Part shown: piece after piece, positions 1-7,465 of the stretch
Position numbering within the stretch: the first letter of the stretch is position 1
Layout: each line of letters starts with the position of its first letter
Source of the DNA: an uncultured Acetatifactor sp.
GTDB taxonomy: Bacteria; Bacillota; Clostridia; Lachnospirales; Lachnospiraceae
Length of the DNA: 49,133 nucleotides
Assembly: GCA_910578215.1 (NCBI GenBank)
Contig: CAJTPH010000030.1
Coordinates: forward strand, 1-49,133
Reading direction: 5' to 3'
Notes under the pieces: model-generated
What the model was told of the DNA's origin: nothing
What the model saw: only the letters and a program-made list of their open reading frames with translations
The model's database searches: none
Made by a program: the position numbers and the translations under genes

Positions 1-882
1 TTTACTGAGAGGCTGCCGCAGGTTGTGACAGCCTCCGGAAGGACCAGGGAGCTGCGGGAATATGCGGACGGCGTCTTCCTGACCGCTGCGGCGGAGCTGG
101 CGGATACCCTTAGACAGAAGGGATGTTATGAGATAAAATGCTCGGAATATCAGCCCTGGCTCCGCTACTATCACTATCTGCAGCCGGAGGGTGAATTTTA
201 CCTGTTTTTTACCGAAAATATCACCCAGGGACTGGATACGTACCTCACATTGCCGGCTTATGGGGGTGAGGAGTGGTGGTATGATCCCTGGACAAATCAT
301 CTTGAGGCCGCTGTACAGGAACCGGACGGAAGGCTGCGCCTTTCACTGCAGCCCTATGAGATGAGAATTCTGTACAGGGGCAGCGTGGACAGGGTGAACT
401 ACATGGATGTAATTGATGCTTGGAGTTTTGCGGACCTCTCCCGGAGACAGGAGATTGCCGGCCAGGACTGGGAATTGGAGACCCTTGTGTCGGGAGGCAC
501 GGATTGGGTGAAGGAACCCGCGGCGCTGGGCGACCTGACGGCTCACGGCCGCAAGCCCTATTTCAGCGGAACCATGCGCTATACTGCCCGCTTTTCCTGG
601 AAGGGGGATGAGGGCGCGGCAGTGATGCTGGACCTGGGGGAGGTATATGAGAGCGCCCAGGTGTGGATCAACGGAAAAAACGCGGGAGTGCGTGTGGCGC
701 CGCCCTACCGCTTCGAGGTTTCAAAGCTGGTGGCAGAGGGCGTCAACCGCATAGAGGTGCTGGTGACAAACACGCTGGCCGCTCAGCAGCGGGATTACAT
801 GTCCATGACCCTGCCGCTGGAGCCGGCGGGACTGCTGGGGCCTGTGACGCTGACAGGCGGCGGACCGCCCCGCCAACGGTAA
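1..882 (+). CDS. Glycosyl hydrolase, C-terminal part (cut by window start)
   Basis: The frame is open from base 1 to the TAA at 880-882, so this is the last 293 residues of a longer protein. The first part is a beta-rich stretch containing WWYDPW and ending LQPYEMRILYRG, like the C-terminal all-beta domain of large glycosidases. The last 100 or so residues look like a GH2-type sugar-binding jelly roll: YTARFSW, LDLGEVYESAQVWINGKNAG, a proline-rich turn, then NRIEVLVTNTLA. This arrangement is common in GH106-like and GH2-like enzymes acting on plant or host glycans. The catalytic domain is outside the window, so family and substrate cannot be fixed. The GTG at 25 is an internal codon, not a start. 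Confidence 0.7.
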   Translation, partial: FTERLPQVVTASGRTRELREYADGVFLTAAAELADTLRQKGCYEIKCSEYQPWLRYYHYLQPEGEFYLFFTENITQGLDTYLTLPAYGGEEWWYDPWTNHLEAAVQEPDGRLRLSLQPYEMRILYRGSVDRVNYMDVIDAWSFADLSRRQEIAGQDWELETLVSGGTDWVKEPAALGDLTAHGRKPYFSGTMRYTARFSWKGDEGAAVMLDLGEVYESAQVWINGKNAGVRVAPPYRFEVSKLVAEGVNRIEVLVTNTLAAQQRDYMSMTLPLEPAGLLGPVTLTGGGPPRQR

Positions 883-986
883 CAGGGGACGTTTTGTGTC
901 GGCTGCGGGGCAGCTGGTTTTGCGCCTGCTGCAAAGAAGCGGCGGCTTTGGTACGGGCGGCGCAGGGGTACGGAATTCGGGCACAC

Positions 987-1028
987 AAAAAGGGCATATG
1001 TGCCGGCATGGATGCCGTTCTATGCCCT
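987..1028 (-). terminator. Intrinsic terminator of the small minus-strand gene
   Basis: Arms AGGGCATA (991-998) and TATGCCCT (1021-1028) enclose a nested GGCAT/ATGCC hairpin. On the minus strand the stem is followed by TTTTT (complement of 987-991). It lies just past the stop codon of the gene at 1039-1296. Confidence 0.7.
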
Positions 1029-1038
1029 CTCTGCGGGT

Positions 1039-1296
1039 TCAGAAGGTATATTCTCTTGACTGGCGGTAGTAATAAGTCTGCAGCTGGCTGTCTGCGTTGT
1101 AGGTGACGGTATAGCAGTCAGCGGGAGCCTTGGTCTTATTTTCTATCGCGGTGTTAAGAACGGTGTCAAAAAGGCTGTTTTTCGGAGCGTCAGGCTGCCT
1201 TTTGCTCTGTCTGCTGCTTTCTCGGGAGAGCTTCGACACCATTGTCACCATTTGAACCGGGTACACTTTGAATTCGCTTTGCAATCCGTTTGCCAT
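1039..1296 (-). CDS. Small protein of unknown function (85 aa)
   Basis: No family was recognised. The start ATG at 1296 is preceded by a strong AGGAGGGG ribosome site with good spacing; an in-frame ATG further upstream at 1320 lacks one. Together with the terminator directly downstream this makes a convincing single-gene unit. The product is basic in its first half (several Arg, Lys and Ser) and rich in Tyr, Thr and Gln at the end (QTYYYRQSREYTF). It has no signal peptide, membrane segment or cysteine pair. The gene converges on the glycosyl hydrolase and diverges from the esterase gene. Confidence 0.65.
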   Translation of the reverse strand: MANGLQSEFKVYPVQMVTMVSKLSRESSRQSKRQPDAPKNSLFDTVLNTAIENKTKAPADCYTVTYNADSQLQTYYYRQSREYTF

Positions 1297-1510
1297 ATGA
1301 TCCCCTCCTTGGGTGTACATTCAACAGTGTTGTCGGGTTCTTTTACCTTATATATCGGCAATTGTTGAAAAAATATTAGAGTATGCCGGATTAAATACAG
1401 AAAAAGATAATTAATTGTGCGAATTGTCTGAAAATAATAGTGAATTGGGGCAGGCAGCATGTCTGAGCGGGGGCCGTAACGCCTTGGCGGCTGTAGAAAT
1501 GGAGAAGGAT

Positions 1511-2554
1511 ATGTATTATACAACCTTGGATTATTACGTGAGATTGTTTGATTCCTCCGAGAGAGAATTTTCTTTTAAAGCGGAAACCACAGAGGAATAT
1601 CTTCGGTGGAAGGAGGCTCTGCGGAAACGGCTGGGGGATATTTCCGGGCTGGACCGCTGTATTCCCTGTGAGCCGGAGCATGAGAATTTGGGCCAGGTAC
1701 AGGTGGCAGGCTTTACGGCGGAATACCACACGCTGCAGACGGAGCCCGGCGTCAGGATGCCCTTTTACCTCCTGAAGCCGTCCGGCTTTTCGGAGCGGGC
1801 GCAGGCATGTGAAAAGGGCGTTCCGGTGCTGATGATTCCTCACGGGCATGGCGGCGGCAAGGAAACTGTTTTGGAAGGGCAGAAAAGGTTTGTGCAGGAA
1901 GCTCTGGAGGACGGCTTTCTCATAGCCTGCCCCGACGAACGCGGCAGCGGCGACAGAAGGGAATTTCCCCAGCAGGGGGAGGAACCTGATAAAAGCCGGG
2001 GTAATTCTCACAGGGAGCTTCTTCAGGTGGGGATCAATTTCGGAAGGACAGTCATTGGCACGGCGGTGTGGGATTTGATGAGGCTGGCCGATTATCTGCT
2101 TGCGCTTCCCGAGACGGGAGAGTTTCTCGCCTGTGCGGGAATGTCTGGAGGCGGACAGCAGACGGTATGGTTTGCGGCGCTGGACGACAGAGTGAAGGCG
2201 GCGGTCACCAGCGGGTATTTTTACGGTTTCAGAGAAAGCCTTTTGAAGCTGCCTCATAATTGTGCCTGCAATTTTGTGCCCCATCTTTTTGAGACTGCGG
2301 ACATGGGAGAGCTGGGAGCGCTGCTTGCGCCCAGGCCCTTCTTTGTGGAGAGCGGGGAAAAGGACCCCTTGAGCGGAGAGCCGGGCGTGGAGAATGTGAA
2401 AAGCCAGCTGGAAGTGACAGGGAGAGCCTACGAGCTGTTTCACGCAGGGGATAAGGTGGTTCATTCCGTCCATCCCGGCGGGCATCAGTGGGTGGGAACG
2501 GGCATGCGGGAATTTCTGCATAAGGCAAGACAGGAGTTTTTGTGTGAATATTGA
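1511..2554 (+). CDS. Alpha/beta hydrolase, esterase-like (347 aa)
   Basis: The product looks like a dienelactone-hydrolase/acetyl-xylan-esterase type alpha/beta hydrolase, probably cytosolic. Visible elements are an oxyanion-region HGHGGGKE loop, the nucleophile elbow AGMSGGG with Ser212, a candidate acid Asp285 in GEKDP, and His325 in GGHQW, in the canonical order. The ATG at 1511 is chosen because GGAG at 1501-1504 is well placed; an upstream TTG/GTG-initiated extension from 1415 has no ribosome site. The gene ends inside the first copy of a 62-bp tandem repeat. It may deacetylate sugars with the neighbouring glycosidase, but that is inference from position only. Confidence 0.75.
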   Translation: MYYTTLDYYVRLFDSSEREFSFKAETTEEYLRWKEALRKRLGDISGLDRCIPCEPEHENLGQVQVAGFTAEYHTLQTEPGVRMPFYLLKPSGFSERAQACEKGVPVLMIPHGHGGGKETVLEGQKRFVQEALEDGFLIACPDERGSGDRREFPQQGEEPDKSRGNSHRELLQVGINFGRTVIGTAVWDLMRLADYLLALPETGEFLACAGMSGGGQQTVWFAALDDRVKAAVTSGYFYGFRESLLKLPHNCACNFVPHLFETADMGELGALLAPRPFFVESGEKDPLSGEPGVENVKSQLEVTGRAYELFHAGDKVVHSVHPGGHQWVGTGMREFLHKARQEFLCEY

Positions 2555-2777
2555 TTAGTATGTGCGCTAAAGCGCACAGGGAGGCATAAGTTTGAAAGTA
2601 AACTTTCAAATATTGAATAGAATATGCGCTAAAGCGCACGGAGAGGTATAAGTTTGAAAGTAAACTTTCAAATATTGATTAGTATGTGCGCTTGAAGCGC
2701 ACAGGGAGGTATAAGTTTGAAAGTAAACTTTCAAATATTGATTAGTATGTGCGCTAAAGCGCACAGGGAGGTATAAA
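2549..2777 (+). repeat. Tandem leader repeat, three 62/63-bp units plus a partial fourth
   Basis: Units lie at 2549-2610, 2611-2672 and 2673-2735, with a partial fourth at 2736-2777. Each full unit carries a GC-rich hairpin (TGTGCGCT-AA-AGCGCACA), a GGGAGG-type ribosome site and an AT-rich hairpin (TTTGAAAG..CTTTCAAA). The stop codon of the esterase lies in unit 1, and unit 4 supplies the ribosome site of the gene at 2778. In each full unit a TTG sits 7 nt after the ribosome site and opens a tiny ORF. These are 19 codons from 2592 and from 2717, and 13 codons from 2654. The last one stops at 2774-2776, one base before the downstream ATG. Confidence 0.9.
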
Positions 2778-3266
2778 ATGGATAAAATTATCAGAAACTG
2801 GGTGGTTTCGGATCTTTTTCAGATTGCGGAGGGTGAGGGCGACGGGTATCTGTATTTGACCAGACCGGGTATGGATTACGATGTGGTCCTCTATCTTTCC
2901 GAGCTGGATAAGCTGAAATGCAGGGGAACGCAGGAGCAGCTGGAGGAGCTGGGCTTTGAAAAGGTGGGAAGCGCTACGGCTACGAAGGTAAATGAAGATA
3001 AAACAGTAGATGTAATTGCGGTAAACTATTACAAGGGAAATCTTCTGTTCGGTAATTTCTATTATCCGGATATTACGATTTATCTGGAGAGCTCGGCCTC
3101 CAGGCTGCAGTTTTTTATCCCTCAGAGCCTTTTCACGTCGGTTCAGGCGGATCTGGTTCACAAAACGGCCATTCTGACCATGGAGAGCAATTATATCAAT
3201 GTGGCGGGCATTCTGGGCGCGCTGAACAGGGCGGCGGAGGAGGACATGACAGCAGTCGAGGCATAG
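2778..3266 (+). CDS. Protein of unknown function (162 aa)
   Basis: No family was recognised. The start ATG has an AGGGAGG site supplied by the last leader-repeat copy. The product is acidic and soluble-looking, with no signal peptide or membrane segment. It alternates short beta-like stretches (GDGYLYLTRPGMDYDVVLYL, NLLFGNFYYPDITIYL) with helices, so a small alpha/beta fold is plausible. It sits behind the esterase with only the repeat array between them, so the two may be co-transcribed and the array may tune translation of this gene. A terminator follows at 3309-3356. Confidence 0.7.
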   Translation: MDKIIRNWVVSDLFQIAEGEGDGYLYLTRPGMDYDVVLYLSELDKLKCRGTQEQLEELGFEKVGSATATKVNEDKTVDVIAVNYYKGNLLFGNFYYPDITIYLESSASRLQFFIPQSLFTSVQADLVHKTAILTMESNYINVAGILGALNRAAEEDMTAVEA

Positions 3267-3308
3267 GATGTCCGCATCTGAATTCCTGCAAAATAATATT
3301 CATTAAAA

Positions 3309-3356
3309 AAAACAACCGGCAGTTGGTGGCTATATCAACAAACTGTCGGTTGTTTT
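3309..3356 (+). terminator. Intrinsic terminator, probably bidirectional
   Basis: A 16-bp stem (3309-3324 with 3341-3356, one G-U pair) starts with AAAA and ends with TTTT, so it could work on either strand. It separates the unknown gene at 2778 from the XRE regulator. Confidence 0.85.
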
Positions 3357-3427
3357 CTGCTGTAAAATGTGCTATCCTTAAACCGGCTTAAACGTTTGGG
3401 CCTGTTAGGCAATAGGGAGGGATTTGT

Positions 3428-4342
3428 ATGGATTTTAATTTTGCGGAGAAGCTTGCCGCCGTGAGACAGGAGAGGGGTTTGACCCAGAAGCAGCTGGCGG
3501 ACAGGCTGGGAGTTACGGCACAGGCGGTTTCCAAGTGGGAGACGGCGAGCAGTCTGCCGGACCTGGAGATGCTTAGAAGGATAGTGCAGACGCTTGAATG
3601 CTCTGCGGATTTCCTGCTGGAGCACGGGGTCAGCGGAGATTCAAAGGTGAATATGATGCTTATGGAGCGCACAGCCGAGATCGAACGGTCCATAGCCAGA
3701 GATGTCCTGGTAATCGAGGTGGGAGTGGATCTGGTTCCCATGCTGGCGGAGGGCAATGCAGACAATTACCAGGTAATTCATAACCTCCGGGTGCGGCTTG
3801 CAAGGGAGTGGGGCATCAGCGTTCCCATTATCAGGATGATGGACAAAATAAACCTGGAGCCTGACGAGTACAGCATACTGCTTCACGGGAAGCGGGTCGT
3901 CAACTGGAAGCTCCAGTATCCCTTGCGGTTCTGCTTTCAAAATGAGGCCAAGACAATTCCGCGGGAACGGCTGGTGAAGGACCCGGTATACGGCATGGAG
4001 GGAGCATGGAGCGACACGGAGATTGAGGGCAGCCATTCCGTGTCGGCAATGGAGCTGATGGTCGGCCAGCTGGACAAGGTGATCGTTGAGAATTACGACA
4101 AAATCATAAACCGCCAGACGGTGAGCTTTCTGGTGGATATTGTGCGCAAAAGGTTCCCGGCGGTGGTTTCGGGGGTGGTGCCGGATAAGGTAAGCCTCTC
4201 CAGGCTGCAGAGGGTAATAGGAGGCTTGGTGGCCCAGGGCTGCCCTGTAAACCGTCTGGACCTTATAATCGAATTTCTGGAGGACTACAGGGAGGAAGAT
4301 GCAGGCTGGCAGATCGAGCGGTTGAAGGAGCTTCTGAAATAA
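3428..4342 (+). CDS. XRE-family transcriptional regulator with a long C-terminal domain (304 aa)
   Basis: Residues of roughly 5-62 form a Cro/CI-type helix-turn-helix: FAEKLAAVRQERGLTQKQLA, then GVTAQAVSKWETASSLPDLEML. The remaining 240 residues are a mixed alpha/beta region without a recognised family. It contains a stretch (VIEVGVDLVPML.. NLRVRLAREWGISVP) that could be a ligand-binding or oligomerisation part. The start is supported by AGGGAGGG with 6-nt spacing. It is monocistronic, with a terminator upstream and a separate promoter and T-box unit downstream. Its targets cannot be told from the sequence. Confidence 0.8.
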   Translation: MDFNFAEKLAAVRQERGLTQKQLADRLGVTAQAVSKWETASSLPDLEMLRRIVQTLECSADFLLEHGVSGDSKVNMMLMERTAEIERSIARDVLVIEVGVDLVPMLAEGNADNYQVIHNLRVRLAREWGISVPIIRMMDKINLEPDEYSILLHGKRVVNWKLQYPLRFCFQNEAKTIPRERLVKDPVYGMEGAWSDTEIEGSHSVSAMELMVGQLDKVIVENYDKIINRQTVSFLVDIVRKRFPAVVSGVVPDKVSLSRLQRVIGGLVAQGCPVNRLDLIIEFLEDYREEDAGWQIERLKELLK

Positions 4343-4423
4343 GCAGCCCTGGCGGATAATATTACTTCCGTAAGGTACTGTCTGGTCGAATGAGGGGAGC
4401 CGCCGTGAAAAACAAAAAGGGAA

Positions 4424-4452
4424 TTGAAATGTTTTGATAAATATGGTAGTAT
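4424..4452 (+). promoter_or_regulatory. Sigma-A promoter of the T-box/valS unit
   Basis: TTGAAA (4424-4429), a 17-bp spacer and TAGTAT (4447-4452) lie about 100 bp upstream of the recognisable T-box leader. Confidence 0.55.
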
Positions 4453-4547
4453 ATAAAAACCATATGGGATTTTAGCACGGCCGGGCGCCTTTCTTATAAG
4501 CAGAGGGGGACGGGTTCTGACCCGGCAGGGTCTATTTGAAAATTAAA

Positions 4548-4780
4548 TATCAAAAGCTGTGATAAAGAGGAGTAGGGATTGAAGACCATCAGAGAGGGTC
4601 CGGAAGGTGAAAGGATCTTGGATAGTAGATCGTGAAGGTGGCTTTGGAGCTGCATATATGAGAAATATGAATGGTAGTATATGCCGGAGTCGTTTACGTT
4701 AACAAACAAGATGAGCATCGTTAAGGTGGTACCGCGTATTTACGCCCTTGATAATAATTGTTATCAGGGGCGTATTTTTT
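4548..4780 (+). promoter_or_regulatory. T-box riboswitch leader upstream of valyl-tRNA synthetase
   Basis: The hallmark antiterminator sequence AAGGTGGTACCGCG lies at 4723-4736. It is followed by a terminator stem, 4741-4754 with 4761-4774 (TACGCCCTTGATAA against TTATCAGGGGCGTA), and TTTTTT. Upstream are Stem I features: GAGTAG, AGAGAGGG, GGTGAAAGG and a specifier region GTGAAGGTGGCTTTGGAGC. The UGGN bulge has N = T, which pairs with an A73 tRNA. That fits tRNA-Val and argues against tRNA-Gly. In the specifier loop GTG (Val) or GGT (Gly) can be read depending on register; GTG agrees with the downstream enzyme. The 5' boundary is approximate. Confidence 0.88.
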
Positions 4781-4894
4781 ATGCACACGGGCGTCCAGGG
4801 GAGAAATGTCGGCAGAAGCTGACGGACGCCCGGCGCGGGAGTAGGGGAGGGTAAACCTTCTCTGCTGGATTTTATAAAAAAAGGAGACATGAAA

Positions 4895-7348
4895 ATGCTT
4901 TCAAAAAAGTATAACCCGAAGGAATCAGAAAAAAAATGGCAGGAGTTTTGGCAGGAAAAAGGAGTTTATCACTTTGATCCTGACTCAAAACAACCTGTGT
5001 ATTCCATTGATACGCCGCCTCCTACAGTGAATGGAAAAATTCACATAGGTCATATTTTTTCATATTCTCAGGCCGAGATGATGGCCAGATATAAAAGGAT
5101 GAAAGGCTATAATGTTTTTTACCCTTTTGGATTTGATGATAACGGGCTTCCTACGGAAAGATTAGTTGAGAAAAAATATGGCATAAAGGCACATGAAACA
5201 ACAAGGGAGCAGTTTACCGAGATGTGCCTGAATGAGACAGGCGAGCTGGAAAAACAGTTCCGAAAGCTGTTTACGGAGACCGGATTCAGCTGTGACTGGG
5301 ATTATGAGTATTCAACAATAAGTCCTAAAGCGCAAGCGGCCTCTCAAAAATCGTTTATTGATCTGTATAATAAAAAAAAGGTACACGTTTCTAACGCACC
5401 TGCACTTTGGTGTACAGAGTGTCAAACCGCAATTGCCCAGGCAGAATTGGAAACTGCGGAATTACCGTCAAGGTTTAATTATTTGAGGTTTTATATCGAG
5501 GGAGAACAAGACAAGTATATTGAAATAGCAACTACCCGTCCGGAGCTATTGGCAGCTTGTCAATGCATTTTTATCCATCCTGAAGATCAAAAGAACAGAT
5601 ATTTGCTTGAAAAGAAAATTCAGGTTCCGTTATTTGGTTTTTCTGTGCCCGTATTTGAGGATGAAAGGGTTGAGATGGATAAGGGCAGCGGCATAGTAAT
5701 GTGCTGTACCTTTGGTGATTTGGCTGATTTGGAGTGGTATAAAAAATATCATCTTTCATTCAAAGAGGCAATTCTTGCGGATGGAACAATGTCCGGCGTC
5801 TGTGGAAAATACGCGGGTCTTGCGGTAAAAGAAGCCAGGGATGCCATTATTGCCGATTTGAAAGAAAGCGGTCATTTGATCCGGCAGGAGGAAATAGTCC
5901 ATAGTGTTGCCACGCATGAAAGATGTGGAACGCCTATGGAGATAACCATAAAGAAGCAGTGGTTTATAGATATTCTTACTAACAAGCAGGCTTATCTTGA
6001 TGCGGGAAATGAGATAAATTGGTATCCGGCATCCATGAAAGGGCGGTACATTAATTGGGTAGAGAATCTTGAATGGGATTGGTGCATATCAAGACAGAGA
6101 TATTTTGGCGTGCCCTTTCCTGTGTGGTACTGTTCATCCTGCGGAGAAGCCATGCTTCCGGAGATAGAGGAGCTCCCCGTTAATCCGTTAAAGGACAGAC
6201 CTTCAAAAAAATGCTCTTGCGGCTGTGCTGATTTTATTCCCGAACAGGATATTATGGATACCTGGGCTACATCATCAGTGACTCCGTTGATAAATTTGGA
6301 TTGGTATCGGGATGATTTATATAAGAATGATATGATGCCTATGAGTATGCGTCCTAACGCCCATGACATTATACGTACCTGGGATTTTTACACCATTGTA
6401 AAAGGTTTATATCATACAGGAAAAATACCCTGGAAGGATGTCATGATTTCCGGTCATGTTATGGCTGCCAAAAAGGAGAAAATAAGTAAAAAGAAGGGAA
6501 ATTCCAGCATGGAGCCCCAGGAGCTTATTGATACCTTTTCTGCCGATGTTGTAAGAATGTGGGCGTCCAGTGGCAGTCTGGGCATGGATATTGTTTATTC
6601 GGAAGACGAATTTAAAAACGCAGGCAAGCTGATAACCAAAATCTGGAATGCCGCTAAATTTGCTATCATGCATCTTGAGGGATTTGATAAAAAGGATGAA
6701 AACGAAAAGGTTTATAAGCTGAATGCATTTTGTAAAGAGGATTCAGTGTCTTTTTACGCTGTGGACGAGTGGGTTATTTGTTCGTTCAACAGTATGCTGA
6801 GGCGTTTTGAGCAGTATTTGGAAAAATACGAGATAGGTTTGGCTATCGGAGAGCTGGAGAAGTTTTTCTGGAATTACTGCGATAATTATATTGAGATTGT
6901 GAAGAATCGCTTGTATCAGCCTGAAATTTATGGGGAAAATGCAAGAAAGTCAGGTCTCTATGCCGTTTATCACACCATGCTTGGAATGATCAAATGTTTT
7001 GCCATTTATATCCCTCATGTGACAGAGGAAATATATCAAGGATATTTTGTCGGCTTAGAAGGCATTGTGTCGGTTCATAGAAATATGATTGAGCCTGTCC
7101 CTCTGCCGTCAGAGCCCTCTCCTGAATTAGACAGAATAGGACAGATAACTATGAATATAATTGCCGAAATGCGCCGGAATAAATCGGAACGCGCATTGTC
7201 GCTAAAAGAAGAAATCAGGCATGCAGAGGTTACCATTGTTGAAGATGTAGATATGAGCGGAGTGATAGAAGATATAAAAGCAACATGTACTTGCCGGGAG
7301 CTGGTAATTAAGAAAGGAAAGGAATTTGCCGTTCAAGTAGTATTTTAA
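4895..7348 (+). CDS. valS: Valine--tRNA ligase, archaeal/Rickettsia-like type (817 aa)
   Basis: This class I synthetase charges tRNA-Val. The HIGH motif is at residues 50-53 inside PPPTVNGKIHIGH. The KMSKS-loop counterpart is KISKK (529-533), followed by KGNSS. In between are an editing-domain region and paired Cys motifs (WCSSCGE-like and KCSCGC) that could bind zinc. FDDNGLPTERLVEKK after the HIGH region matches the archaeal/Rickettsiales subclass rather than the usual bacterial DHAGIATQ. The protein lacks a long C-terminal coiled-coil arm. The start is the ATG with AAGGAG 8 nt upstream. The gene is clearly more AT-rich than its neighbours (22 G/C of 60 at 5041-5100, against 39 of 60 at 8341-8400), suggesting transfer. 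Expression should respond to uncharged tRNA-Val through the T-box. Confidence 0.88.
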   Translation: MLSKKYNPKESEKKWQEFWQEKGVYHFDPDSKQPVYSIDTPPPTVNGKIHIGHIFSYSQAEMMARYKRMKGYNVFYPFGFDDNGLPTERLVEKKYGIKAHETTREQFTEMCLNETGELEKQFRKLFTETGFSCDWDYEYSTISPKAQAASQKSFIDLYNKKKVHVSNAPALWCTECQTAIAQAELETAELPSRFNYLRFYIEGEQDKYIEIATTRPELLAACQCIFIHPEDQKNRYLLEKKIQVPLFGFSVPVFEDERVEMDKGSGIVMCCTFGDLADLEWYKKYHLSFKEAILADGTMSGVCGKYAGLAVKEARDAIIADLKESGHLIRQEEIVHSVATHERCGTPMEITIKKQWFIDILTNKQAYLDAGNEINWYPASMKGRYINWVENLEWDWCISRQRYFGVPFPVWYCSSCGEAMLPEIEELPVNPLKDRPSKKCSCGCADFIPEQDIMDTWATSSVTPLINLDWYRDDLYKNDMMPMSMRPNAHDIIRTWDFYTIVKGLYHTGKIPWKDVMISGHVMAAKKEKISKKKGNSSMEPQELIDTFSADVVRMWASSGSLGMDIVYSEDEFKNAGKLITKIWNAAKFAIMHLEGFDKKDENEKVYKLNAFCKEDSVSFYAVDEWVICSFNSMLRRFEQYLEKYEIGLAIGELEKFFWNYCDNYIEIVKNRLYQPEIYGENARKSGLYAVYHTMLGMIKCFAIYIPHVTEEIYQGYFVGLEGIVSVHRNMIEPVPLPSEPSPELDRIGQITMNIIAEMRRNKSERALSLKEEIRHAEVTIVEDVDMSGVIEDIKATCTCRELVIKKGKEFAVQVVF

Positions 7349-7408
7349 AGAGCCGAGGAGTCTTCCGTACCTCTCCTGCAATCTATGGTTGCAGGAGGGG
7401 CTCTTTTT
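7348..7408 (+). terminator. Terminator after valS
   Basis: CTCCTGCAA/TTGCAGGAG (7373-7381 with 7389-7397) is nested inside AAAGAGCC/GGCTCTTT and ends in TTTTT. Confidence 0.8.
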
Positions 7409-7465
7409 ATGATATGATATAGGCAAGGCAGCATTACAAAAGGACAGAAGGCCTTGAAGGGCGGA

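Noticed and set aside
1391..2521. 376-codon minus-strand frame
   Set aside because: Shadow of the esterase gene. No start site and no domain seen.
2549..2777. CRISPR or insertion-sequence end
   Set aside because: Repeats are contiguous with no spacers, no transposase is nearby, and the last copy supplies the ribosome site of a gene.
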